Part shown: positions 9,159 to 17,136 of the stretch, one piece after another
Position numbering within the stretch: the stretch's first letter is position 1
Layout: each line of letters starts with the position of its first letter
Program-made: the position numbers and the translations under genes
Notes under the pieces: model-generated
Database searches by the model: none
What the model was told of the DNA's origin: nothing
The model's input: the letters and a program-made list of their open reading frames with translations, nothing else
Assembly (NCBI GenBank): GCA_964614415.1
Contig: CAZTLE010000004.1
Location: 1-51,083 of the forward strand
Length of the DNA: 51,083 nucleotides
Direction: 5' to 3'
Origin: CAZTLE01 sp964614415
GTDB taxonomy: Bacteria > Bacteroidota > Bacteroidia > Flavobacteriales > Flavobacteriaceae

Positions 9159-10091
9159 ATGGAACTAACACCCGAAACCAAAAAAATACTAGAACAACTC
9201 AAGGAAAAGTATGATAGAGAAGGCCTAGACCTGGAGACCCACCTGGAAGGCCTGTTGTATGGAGAACCGCTTACCTATTGGGACTATATTCAGACCGATG
9301 CGTTGCTGAGCCTTCAAACACAGCGTACCACACTTCCCGATGAGATGGTATTCATTATGTACCATCAAATCAATGAGCTTTTGTTCAAGATGATCCTGTG
9401 GGAAATTCAGCAGGTATCACATCACGAATCACTCACCGTCGACTTCTTTTCAGAACGGTTGAGGCGTATCAGCCGGTATTTCGACATGCTAACCTCTTCC
9501 TTCGAGATCATGACCGAAGGAATGGAGCTGGAGCAGTATCTCAAATTCAGAAATACCCTGGCACCTGCCAGTGGATTCCAGAGCGGACAGTACCGGAAGA
9601 TCGAATTTGCGTCTACGGACCTAATAAATTTGATAGACGCGCGTTTTAGAGAAACAATAGATCGTAATACTCCCTATGAACACGCCCTGGAGCACCTGTA
9701 TTGGCAAGCGGCCGGTAAGGATTACAAGACGGGGAAGAAGAGCTATTTGTTAAAAGCCTTCGAGGAGAAGTATAAAAATGAGTTCATTGCGTTTACAAAA
9801 GAATATAATACTATAAATTTGTACGCGAAATTTAAGGGGCTGCCCGATGAGGTACAAAACGATCCCAAGTTGGTGGCCGCTATGAGACATTACGATTACA
9901 CTGTGAACGTGCGTTGGGTCATGTCACATTACAACACTGCGGTTAGATACCTTAATAGTGGTAAGGAACCCGAAGAGGCTACCGGAGGAAGTGATTGGGC
10001 CAAATACATGCACCCAAAATATCAAAGACGCATCTTTTTCCCGGATGTTTGGACCAAACAGGAACTGGAAGACTGGGGAAAAGACGTATAA
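9159..10091 (+). CDS. kynA: Tryptophan 2,3-dioxygenase
   Basis: The 310-residue haem enzyme opens the indole ring of L-tryptophan to give N-formylkynurenine, the first kynurenine-pathway step. Family signatures seen are FIMYHQINELLFKMILWE, with His69 at the position of the substrate-binding histidine, and RWVMSHYNTAVRYL, in which His257 is the expected proximal haem ligand. A central SGFQSGQYRKIE matches the SxQFRxxE substrate-loop pattern. No signal peptide is present. Later kynurenine-pathway genes are not in the window. The M23 gene starts 13 bases after its stop. Confidence 0.95.
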   Translation: MELTPETKKILEQLKEKYDREGLDLETHLEGLLYGEPLTYWDYIQTDALLSLQTQRTTLPDEMVFIMYHQINELLFKMILWEIQQVSHHESLTVDFFSERLRRISRYFDMLTSSFEIMTEGMELEQYLKFRNTLAPASGFQSGQYRKIEFASTDLINLIDARFRETIDRNTPYEHALEHLYWQAAGKDYKTGKKSYLLKAFEEKYKNEFIAFTKEYNTINLYAKFKGLPDEVQNDPKLVAAMRHYDYTVNVRWVMSHYNTAVRYLNSGKEPEEATGGSDWAKYMHPKYQRRIFFPDVWTKQELEDWGKDV

Positions 10092-10104
10092 AACGACAGC
10101 TAGA

Positions 10105-11319
10105 TTGAAAAGAGCAGTTTACTTAATCCCCATCTTACTGCTGTTATGGGCCTGTAGTGAGGAGGTAAAGGAAGAACCCGAGATTATTGAAGAAGAGATC
10201 CCTGCCGTTGTTGAGGAATACGGATATGTCCTCGACGACTACAATGTGGTGCGCGATACCATCCAACCGGGGGATACCTTTGGCGCTATCCTAGATGCCA
10301 ACGGAGTTTCTCAAAACAAAATATTTGAAGTCGTAACCAGGTTTAGTGACAGTTTTGACGTGCGTAAGATCGTAGTCGGGAAACCGTACGTGCTCCTCAA
10401 TTCCAAAGACTCGCTCAACCAAACGCAGGTGTTCATTTACGAAAAGAACCGGGTGGAGTACGCGGTGGTTGATCTAAGGGATTCCCTCTCTGTTCGATCG
10501 GATGCCAAGCCGGTGAGCCTGGCGGAAAAAGAGGCTTCCGGTGTCATCACGAGTTCTCTCTACGAAACCATGATGGAGAATGAGCTAAGTCCGTTCCTGG
10601 CGGAACGCATGGCCAGCATCTATGCCTGGACCGTAAACTTCTTTCACTTGCAACCCGGAGACCGGTTTAAGCTGGTCTATGATCAGAAATACATTAATGA
10701 CACCATTCCAGCCGGTGTAGCCGGAATTAAGGCGGCCTACTTCGAACATCGTGGCAAGCCATTGTACGCCTTCAAGTTCGATACCGATTCGCTGCGAGAC
10801 TTCTATGACGATGAGGCCAACAACCTTAGAAGGGCGTTTCTCTCTTCTCCTATCAAGTTCAATTTCCGAATTTCATCACGATACAACTTAAAGCGCCGTA
10901 TAGCGTATTACGGGTACAAAGTACGTCCACACCGGGGAACCGATTTTGCCGCTTCGATTGGAACACCTATTCTGGCCACGGCCGATGGCGTTGTCACAAA
11001 ATCCGAACGCCGGGGTGGAAACGGGAATTACGTGAAGATTCGGCACAATGCTACCTACGAAACACAGTATCTGCACATGAAAAGCCGCAATGCGCGCGTT
11101 GGTGATTTTGTGACGCAGGGAGAGGTGATCGGTTGGGTAGGAATGACAGGTAATACCAGTGGCCCTCACGTGTGTTATCGCTTCTGGAAGAACGGGAAAG
11201 AAGTAGATCCGTTCCGGGAAGATCTGCCCAAATCCAAACCCCTGGAAGAAGCCTATCACGGCGACTATTTTAACCACATTGAACCCCTAAAAGACCAGCT
11301 TGACTGTTTAAGTTATTAA
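10105..11319 (+). CDS. M23 family metallopeptidase lipoprotein, TTG start
   Basis: I propose a TTG start at 10105, 13 bases after the preceding stop. It gives a textbook lipoprotein signal (MKRAVYLIPILLLLWAC) and 404 residues; the in-frame ATGs at 9958 and 10045 lie inside the tryptophan dioxygenase gene. A Glu-rich linker and a LysM/OapA-like segment precede the C-terminal LytM domain. Zinc ligands His276 and Asp280 (HRGTD) and catalytic His324 (YLHMKS) are present. The usual HxH reads HVC: His355 is kept, but Cys357 sits at the third zinc-ligand position. Peptidoglycan endopeptidase activity is therefore likely but unproven. Confidence 0.88.
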   Translation: MKRAVYLIPILLLLWACSEEVKEEPEIIEEEIPAVVEEYGYVLDDYNVVRDTIQPGDTFGAILDANGVSQNKIFEVVTRFSDSFDVRKIVVGKPYVLLNSKDSLNQTQVFIYEKNRVEYAVVDLRDSLSVRSDAKPVSLAEKEASGVITSSLYETMMENELSPFLAERMASIYAWTVNFFHLQPGDRFKLVYDQKYINDTIPAGVAGIKAAYFEHRGKPLYAFKFDTDSLRDFYDDEANNLRRAFLSSPIKFNFRISSRYNLKRRIAYYGYKVRPHRGTDFAASIGTPILATADGVVTKSERRGGNGNYVKIRHNATYETQYLHMKSRNARVGDFVTQGEVIGWVGMTGNTSGPHVCYRFWKNGKEVDPFREDLPKSKPLEEAYHGDYFNHIEPLKDQLDCLSY

Positions 11320-11345
11320 CACATTCACAGTCAATGTGTTAATAA
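11313..11345. terminator. 13-bp inverted repeat at the end of the M23 gene
   Basis: TTATTAACACATT (11313-11325) and AATGTGTTAATAA (11333-11345) form a perfect 13-bp stem with a 7-base loop, and the left arm contains the M23 stop codon. The stem is A/T-rich and the following T-tract is short, so it could be a weak terminator or a regulator site. Related GTTAACAC and TGTTAA words recur in the next 110 bases. Confidence 0.55.
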
Positions 11346-11463
11346 GATTTTCATAAAATGGTTAACACTTTTTTATGAGAAGCCGTATTCCTCGTTACTT
11401 TAGTTCTAGAAAGTGTTAGCGTTTTCTTAACATTAGGCGAATCCGTTAGGTGTTAGGAAAGCC

Positions 11464-11471
11464 TACTTTTG
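11464..11471 (+). promoter_or_regulatory. -7 promoter box of the Oar-like receptor (TACTTTTG)
   Basis: TACTTTTG is an exact match to TAnnTTTG and lies 30 bases before the ATG at 11501. No TTG is evident at -33. Confidence 0.55.
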
Positions 11472-11500
11472 CACTTGAGTATTTAATTAATCAAACACTT

Positions 11501-14500
11501 ATGAAAAAACTATTACTTCTCTTCATTTTCATGATGGTGGGAGTAGGTTCGTCCTGGGCGCAGGGGGTTACTACTTCTTCCCTTAACGGTAGGATTCTCG
11601 ACGATGCGGGTGAGCCGCTTCTTGGAGCGAATATCGTTGCCGTACACCTTCCAACAGGAACGCGTTACGGTGCAATTACAGATTTTGACGGGTATTATCG
11701 TGTTCCTAACATGAGACCCGGAGGTCCTTATACCGTAACTATTAGTTATGTAGGTTTTGAGGACAGCGTGACCAGCGACGTGTATCTTCAATTAGGTGAT
11801 TCAAGACGAATCAGCCTTTCTATGGCCGAATCACGTAGCGAATTGGAAACCGTTGTGATCACGGCACAACGTGACGGCGTATTTGACAGTGACAAGACAG
11901 GAACGGAGACAACCGTTACCGAAAGGGACATCCTTACGTTACCTGCGACGTCTCGTTCTATTGCCGACTTCGTTCGTATTACTCCTCAAGCACAGATTAC
12001 AGAGGGGAATGATGGATTCTCTATCTCCCTTGCTGGTCAGAATAACCGTTACAATGCGATCTATATTGACGGTGCGATTAACAACGACGTGTTCGGTTTG
12101 GCCGGTTCCGGTACAAACGGTGGACAAACCGGTGTAAATCCATTCTCCGTAGATGCGATTGAAACATTCCAAATTAACATTGCTCCTTTCGATGTGCGTC
12201 AATCAGGTTTCTCCGGAGGTTCTATTAACGCTATTACCCGTTCCGGTACCAACGAATGGCAAGGATCTGCGTATAGCTTCCTTCGTAATGAAAGCCTGGC
12301 AGGGAAAACACCACCGGATCTTGTTCCGGATGGTGAAAGCCGCCAAAAGCTGGACGAATTCTCTGCCTTGACGTATGGTGTTCGTTTGGGAGGTCCTATC
12401 ATTAAAGACAAACTGTTCTTCTTCGTAAACTACGAAAGACAGGATGATGAGACACCACAACCGTTTAACTTCAACAACTATGAAGGACGCGCTTCTTTGG
12501 ATGACATCAACAGTCTGGTTGGTTTCCTACAGAGTAGATACGGATATGATCCGGGAGGGTTTGCTAACAACACCAGAACTTTGGAAAGTGACAAAGTAAC
12601 GGTGAAGCTTGACTGGAACATCAATGATAACAACAAGCTTTCCTTCCGTCACGGTTTGGTAAAAGGAGATAACCTGGAAGCCAGAAGATCTGATGATGAG
12701 AATATTGGTTTCATTAACGGTTCCGAGCTGTTTGAAACTACAACAAACTCTTCTGCCCTTGAGTGGAGTTCGAATTTTAGCTCAAAAGTATCTAACTCAA
12801 TGGTGATTGGTTACACCCGCGTTCGCGATGACCGCGACCCAAGTGGAAGCCCGTTCCCAACGGTAGATATCCAGGATGGAAACGGAACCATCTCTTTCGG
12901 TTCAGAGCCATTCTCGACGGCAAACTTGTTGGATCAGGATATCTTTACCTTCAATAACAACCTTGAGATTTACTCAGGTCAGCACACGTTTACATTGGGT
13001 GCCAATGTTGAACACTCTAAGATCAAGAACCTGTTCTTTGCCTTTAACTATGGAGACTACACGTTCGAAGATCAGTTCGATGATAACGGGAATCTACTTT
13101 CTTCCGGTCTAAACCAGTTCCTTACAGAACAGATTGCAGACGTATACCAGCACGGGTATTCACTTATTGGTGACGGTACCGTAGGTGATGAGTCTGCCGG
13201 AGCTGCCGAGTTCGAATTAACTCAGGTTGGTTTCTACGCTCAGGATGAGATCGAACTTGCCAGTAACCTTCGTGTTACTTACGGTATACGTGTTGATATT
13301 CCTTACTGGGAAGACGGTCGTGAGAACGTGGATTTTAACACACGTACCATTCCGTTGCTCGAGTCTTTTGGAAAAGATGTTCAGGGAGCTCGTGTAGGAC
13401 AAGGTATCGACCCACGTGCGCACATCTCTCCTCGTCTTGGATTCAACCTTGACGTATTTGATGACAACCGGACTCAGGTTCGAGGTGGTTTGGGTGTATT
13501 TACGTCAAGAGTTCCATTGGTATGGCCTGGAGGTACATACAATAACAATGGGGTAACCGGTGGATTTAACTTTGAATTTGGTTCAGTTCCTTTCGAGCCG
13601 AATATCAACAACCAGTTTGAAGATCCTGCACCTGTTGTAAATCCAGATCCTAACAATCAGGTAGTAGGTGGAAACGTAGACCTGTTTGCACCTGGATTCA
13701 AATTACCTCAGGTATTGAAATACAACATTGCAGTAGACCAGAAGTTACCTATCTGGGGCTTGATCGCTTCTGCCGACTTCCTGTACACAGATGTAATTAA
13801 CGATATCTACTATGAGAACCTTAACCTTAAAGGCCCTCAAGGGAATCTTGTTGGTGCAGATACACGTCCAATCTGGGACAGACGTGATGAGATCGATCCT
13901 ACATACGGACGTATCATTCTTGCTTCCAACACGCAGGAAGGAAAGGCGTACAACGCAACGTTTACTTTGAGAAAGCCCTATCAGAATGGATTCCAGGGAC
14001 AGGTGTCTTACTCTTACGGACGATCTGAAAAGGTTTTTGAAGGAACTTCTTCTCAAAACAGTTCACAGTGGAGAAACATCCAAACCGTAAACGGTAAGAA
14101 CGCTCCTATTCCAGTGGCTGAGTCTGATTTCTCATTGGGACACAGGCTTACAGCTAACCTTTCGTACGAGCTCGAGTGGGCCGAGAATTTCAAGACTACT
14201 ATCGGTCTGTTCTATGAAGGAGCCGAAGGAACACCTTTTAGCTACATATACAATGAAGGACGTGACCTGTTGAACGACGATTCCAGAGATAACGCTTTGA
14301 TCTATGTTCCTCAGTTTGCTTCTGAGATCACCTTTGTACCTTTCACCGATAGCGACGGTAACACAGTGACTGCAGAGCAACAATGGCAGGATTTCAACGC
14401 CTTCATTGAGAACGATGATTACCTGAGAACCCGTCGTGGAGCCTATGCCGAAAGAAACGGTAGCAGACTAAGCTGGTCTCACGTTATCGATTTGAAAGTG

Positions 14501-14782
14501 TTGCAAGACTTCACGTTGAGGCTGGGTAACAAAACACACACGTTGCAAGCTTCTTTAGATATCTTCAACTTCACCAACTTACTGAACAAAGATTGGGGTA
14601 AGAGAAGATTTAATCCTAACTTCGGTGAGGTAAGACCATTAACCACGGTAACCGGAGGTCCTGAACCATCCTTCACATTCGATGCAAGTCGTTTCGAAGA
14701 TGGTGTTGATGAGATCCTTGATAATGGATTGGCCTCATCCAGATGGCAAATGCAAGTAGGTCTTCGTTATATTTTTAACTAA
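11501..14782 (+). CDS. Oar-like TonB-dependent outer-membrane receptor
   Basis: This 1093-residue outer-membrane protein begins with a signal peptide (MKKLLLLFIFMMVGVGSSWAQ). A carboxypeptidase-regulatory-like beta domain follows (LNGRILDDAGEPLLGANIVA ... YVGF), then a TonB plug (DGVFDSDKTGTETTVTERDI, GQNNRYNAIYIDGAINND) and a long 22-strand-type barrel ending in WQMQVGLRYIFN. The plug and barrel resemble the Oar subclass found widely in Bacteroidota. The substrate is unknown; no SusD-like partner follows. The open frame extends to 11450, but the ATG at 11501 is the one that starts a signal peptide and has a -7 box at the right distance. Confidence 0.95.
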   Translation: MKKLLLLFIFMMVGVGSSWAQGVTTSSLNGRILDDAGEPLLGANIVAVHLPTGTRYGAITDFDGYYRVPNMRPGGPYTVTISYVGFEDSVTSDVYLQLGDSRRISLSMAESRSELETVVITAQRDGVFDSDKTGTETTVTERDILTLPATSRSIADFVRITPQAQITEGNDGFSISLAGQNNRYNAIYIDGAINNDVFGLAGSGTNGGQTGVNPFSVDAIETFQINIAPFDVRQSGFSGGSINAITRSGTNEWQGSAYSFLRNESLAGKTPPDLVPDGESRQKLDEFSALTYGVRLGGPIIKDKLFFFVNYERQDDETPQPFNFNNYEGRASLDDINSLVGFLQSRYGYDPGGFANNTRTLESDKVTVKLDWNINDNNKLSFRHGLVKGDNLEARRSDDENIGFINGSELFETTTNSSALEWSSNFSSKVSNSMVIGYTRVRDDRDPSGSPFPTVDIQDGNGTISFGSEPFSTANLLDQDIFTFNNNLEIYSGQHTFTLGANVEHSKIKNLFFAFNYGDYTFEDQFDDNGNLLSSGLNQFLTEQIADVYQHGYSLIGDGTVGDESAGAAEFELTQVGFYAQDEIELASNLRVTYGIRVDIPYWEDGRENVDFNTRTIPLLESFGKDVQGARVGQGIDPRAHISPRLGFNLDVFDDNRTQVRGGLGVFTSRVPLVWPGGTYNNNGVTGGFNFEFGSVPFEPNINNQFEDPAPVVNPDPNNQVVGGNVDLFAPGFKLPQVLKYNIAVDQKLPIWGLIASADFLYTDVINDIYYENLNLKGPQGNLVGADTRPIWDRRDEIDPTYGRIILASNTQEGKAYNATFTLRKPYQNGFQGQVSYSYGRSEKVFEGTSSQNSSQWRNIQTVNGKNAPIPVAESDFSLGHRLTANLSYELEWAENFKTTIGLFYEGAEGTPFSYIYNEGRDLLNDDSRDNALIYVPQFASEITFVPFTDSDGNTVTAEQQWQDFNAFIENDDYLRTRRGAYAERNGSRLSWSHVIDLKVLQDFTLRLGNKTHTLQASLDIFNFTNLLNKDWGKRRFNPNFGEVRPLTTVTGGPEPSFTFDASRFEDGVDEILDNGLASSRWQMQVGLRYIFN

Positions 14783-14808
14783 CGACCAATTTACATATTC
14801 GATAGCAG

Positions 14809-14841
14809 CCCTCCGTCGCGTAATGTGATGGAGGGTTTTTT
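14809..14841 (+). terminator. Intrinsic terminator after the Oar-like receptor
   Basis: CCCTCCGTC (14809-14817) pairs with GATGGAGGG (14827-14835), with one G-U pair and a 9-base loop, and is followed by a run of T. Confidence 0.88.
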
Positions 14842-14855
14842 ATTGGAATAATCCC

Positions 14856-14863
14856 TACCTTTG
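14856..14863 (+). promoter_or_regulatory. -7 promoter box (TACCTTTG)
   Basis: An exact TAnnTTTG match 26 bases before the ATG of the four-helix membrane protein, just past the receptor terminator. Confidence 0.5.
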
Positions 14864-14888
14864 GGAGACTTACTAATCAATGTAAACT

Positions 14889-15332
14889 ATGTATACAACC
14901 GTACAATTTCTTCATTCCTGGTGGGCCTATTTGGTACTTTTTGTGGTGCTTATCGCAACCATCAACGCCGTGGCCGGAGCAGTATCAAACAAAGAGTTTG
15001 GGCACAAAGATTTTAGACTGGCCCTCTTTGCTCTTATTGTAACCCATATACAGCTTTTAATAGGGTTGGTATTGTTCTTTATCTCTCCCCTGGGGTTAAA
15101 ATCTATTACCAACAATGGGATGGGAACGGTGATGAAAGACTCCATTATGCGGTTGTATGCCATAGAGCACCCCATGGTGATGATCCTCACTGTTATTCTT
15201 ATTACCATAGGCTATTCCAAACACAAGAAAAAGCGGGTCTCTAAAGGGAAATTCAAGACCCTGGCCATTTTCTATACCATAGGCCTTATATTAATGCTGT
15301 CGCGCATCCCCTGGCAGCAGTGGTTCGCATAA
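14889..15332 (+). CDS. Four-helix membrane protein with three conserved-looking histidines
   Basis: The 147-residue protein has four hydrophobic segments (about 12-32, 43-65, 93-111 and 124-141) and a basic cytoplasmic loop (KHKKKRVSKGK). His9 (FLHSWW), His53 (VTHIQLLIG) and His94 (AIEHPMVM) lie at or in helix ends, the arrangement of small cytochrome-b-like membrane haem proteins. Family members in Flavobacteria are usually labelled hypothetical or cytochrome B; this is memory, not a search. It stands alone between two terminators with its own promoter-like box. Haem binding is inference. Confidence 0.82.
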   Translation: MYTTVQFLHSWWAYLVLFVVLIATINAVAGAVSNKEFGHKDFRLALFALIVTHIQLLIGLVLFFISPLGLKSITNNGMGTVMKDSIMRLYAIEHPMVMILTVILITIGYSKHKKKRVSKGKFKTLAIFYTIGLILMLSRIPWQQWFA

Positions 15333-15341
15333 AAAACACAG

Positions 15342-15364
15342 AGCGCTCCCCGGAGCGCTTTTTT
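15342..15364 (+). terminator. Intrinsic terminator after the four-helix protein
   Basis: AGCGCTCC (15342-15349) and GGAGCGCT (15352-15359) form a GC-rich hairpin followed by six T. An A-run lies just upstream of the stem. Confidence 0.9.
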
Positions 15365-15400
15365 ATTTCCTAAAGCCATAGTAGGCAAAAACCGTAGTAC

Positions 15401-15419
15401 ATATACGTAATTATACGTA
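15401..15419. repeat. Direct repeat TATACGTA x2 upstream of the avidin-like gene
   Basis: Two copies of TATACGTA lie ten bases apart, about 110 bases before the avidin-like start. One-turn spacing would suit a dimeric regulator, but no partner is known. Confidence 0.3.
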
Positions 15420-15530
15420 CATAATATTGATTTTCAATAAGTTATATTTAATTCGACAGCGCTTGGTGCCTGTCGATTGCAACTTCTCCCGGCTTATAAA
15501 GCAATCTCGTATAACTTAAATCTTAGTATT

Positions 15531-15938
15531 ATGGCAGATCCAATTATTGGACAATGGAGGTCCGCAGTGGGTTCTATTTTGAACATTCAAAGTGTAAACG
15601 GAAATCAAGTGACTGTAAACATGAACAGTACACAAGACCCGACGAATCGATTCTTTCCCGGATGGGGCAGTATAGATTCGGATGTTTCCAGACCGGACAG
15701 GGTTGTGGGGTGGAGTATTTGCTGGATTTACCCAGGTCAACCACCATCAGACTACAGGTCGGTTACCTCATACACCGGTCTTTATTATGAGGATAGTGGT
15801 ATCATCTCGGTTATTTTTGATTTGGTGGACGAAAGCGGGTACATCAAGCGATCGTACGATTACTTCGCGAAAGAAGGCAATGAAGCGGCACTTGAGGAGT
15901 TTAAGAACAGCGAACACTACGCAAAGTTTAATAGATAA
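15531..15938 (+). CDS. Divergent avidin/streptavidin-like protein
   Basis: This small protein (135 residues from the ATG at 15531, MADPIIGQWRSAVGS) carries the landmarks of the avidin beta-barrel. GQWRSAVGSIL aligns with streptavidin GTWYNQLGSTF. VGWSICW aligns with LGWTVAW, keeping both tryptophans at the same spacing (Trp61, Trp65). RSVTSYTGLYY aligns with SATTWSGQYV, keeping the Ser and Thr that contact biotin. Two biotin-pocket tryptophans are replaced by Tyr81 and Phe96. It lacks a signal peptide, unlike secreted avidins, and has a charged helical C-terminal tail. Biotin binding is possible but unproven; another small-ligand barrel is the alternative. Confidence 0.6.
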   Translation: MADPIIGQWRSAVGSILNIQSVNGNQVTVNMNSTQDPTNRFFPGWGSIDSDVSRPDRVVGWSICWIYPGQPPSDYRSVTSYTGLYYEDSGIISVIFDLVDESGYIKRSYDYFAKEGNEAALEEFKNSEHYAKFNR

Positions 15939-15954
15939 TTTCTTTGCTTTAGGG

Positions 15955-15987
15955 GAGAGGACGGGTTGATTGTCAATTCGTCCTCTC
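15955..15987 (+). terminator. Terminator hairpin overlapping the end of the endonuclease gene
   Basis: GAGAGGACG (15955-15963) and CGTCCTCTC (15979-15987) pair, with a further short TTGA/TCAA pairing inside, followed by TTTTAT. The right arm also encodes the last residues and stop of the minus-strand endonuclease, so both converging genes share it. Confidence 0.75.
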
Positions 15988-17025
15988 TTTTATGAGATAG
16001 ACATACACCGGGAAGTGATCACTGTACCCTCCTGTAAAACTGTTGGTAAAACTGCGGTAGGGATATCCCTTAAACCGGCCGTGGGGATTGGCGAGGTAGT
16101 TCTTGTTGTAGATTCCCGCATTGTAAAAACGATAGGATGAATATTCTCTATCGAGTAGTGCATCCGAAAGGATGATCTGATCAAAGAGGTTCCAGCTGTC
16201 TCTCCAGGCGAGTGTACCCAGGCCTTTCCTGTACATTTCTTCCATAGGGTTGTACAATTCCTTGATATCCACCTTATCCCGATCCTTTTTTGCTTTTAGG
16301 TACTTCTTGACGCTTGGACTTGTGGGATCGTCGTTAAGGTCGCCCATAGTGATCACTTTAGCGTAAGGATCGTAACTAAAAAGAGAGTCTATAATGCGTC
16401 TATTGAGCTGAGCCGCTTTGACGCGTTTGGGACGACTGCGCGCCTCGCCACCACGACGTGAAGGCCAATGGTTCACAATCACATGGATCTTCTCTCCGTC
16501 CAACATTCCGCTTACAAGCAATTGATCTCTGGTATAAACGCGTTTGGAAGGATTGCTATCATCGTATAGAATCAACTCGAAAGGCCTGTAGTGAGTAGGG
16601 GTAAAGAGTTTCTTCCGGTAAAGGAGTGCCACGTCTATCCCTCTTCGATCAGGAGACTCAAATTGAATAATACCGTAATCCTGGTCCACCAGTTGTTCTT
16701 GATTAATGAGGTCTTCCAGAACCCTTCGGTTTTCGGTCTCACACACCCCAATAATTGCCGGAGAATTACCTGTGAGGTCTGAACCTATTTCAGAGATTAC
16801 CTGCGCCATGTTGGCTAGTTTCGCCTCATAGAGATCCCGGGTCCAATGATCCTCCCCGTCAGGAGTTCTGTGGTCATCAAAAACCAAAGGATCGTTTTCG
16901 TAATCGAATAGATTCTCAAGATTGTAGAAAGCAATGGTGTGTACTTTGTAGAACTTTCGTTCCTGCCCAAAAGATGTGCTGAAAACAAGAAGCGTTATCG
17001 CCAGCAACTGAAAGGATAATTTCAT
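15973..17025 (-). CDS. Secreted endonuclease/exonuclease/phosphatase-family protein
   Basis: The 350-residue protein has a signal peptide (MKLSFQLLAITLLVFSTSFG) and the DNase I-like fold motifs IAFYNLENLFD (metal-binding Asn/Glu), GVCETENRRVL (catalytic Glu), VNHWPSRRGGEARS, MGDLNDDP and a C-terminal SDHFPVYV (catalytic Asp-His pair). All active-site residues seem intact. It is probably a periplasmic or surface nuclease or phosphodiesterase. It is divergent from a TonB receptor and DUF5689 lipoprotein, a grouping I recall from other flavobacteria and interpret as nucleic-acid or phosphate scavenging. A cytoplasmic paralogue lies at 42324-43283. Confidence 0.92.
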   Translation of the reverse strand: MKLSFQLLAITLLVFSTSFGQERKFYKVHTIAFYNLENLFDYENDPLVFDDHRTPDGEDHWTRDLYEAKLANMAQVISEIGSDLTGNSPAIIGVCETENRRVLEDLINQEQLVDQDYGIIQFESPDRRGIDVALLYRKKLFTPTHYRPFELILYDDSNPSKRVYTRDQLLVSGMLDGEKIHVIVNHWPSRRGGEARSRPKRVKAAQLNRRIIDSLFSYDPYAKVITMGDLNDDPTSPSVKKYLKAKKDRDKVDIKELYNPMEEMYRKGLGTLAWRDSWNLFDQIILSDALLDREYSSYRFYNAGIYNKNYLANPHGRFKGYPYRSFTNSFTGGYSDHFPVYVYLIKERTN

Positions 17026-17136
17026 GATTAGTATGAATAATGCTGGCGGGAAATTGGTCTCAATTTCTCAGGTAAAGATACTCAATTGAAACATATGGTG
17101 TAGCTTTAAACATCCCGTCGGAAGTTTTTCAGCCTT

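Noticed and set aside
9958..10104. A longer M23 protein beginning inside the tryptophan dioxygenase gene.
   Set aside because: The extension is translated from bases that clearly encode the dioxygenase in another frame, and the lipoprotein signal begins only at the TTG at 10105.
11939..12460. Long minus-strand frames inside the Oar-like receptor gene.
   Set aside because: They are shadows of a well-supported gene and contain no family motifs. The same applies to other frames opposite the large genes.
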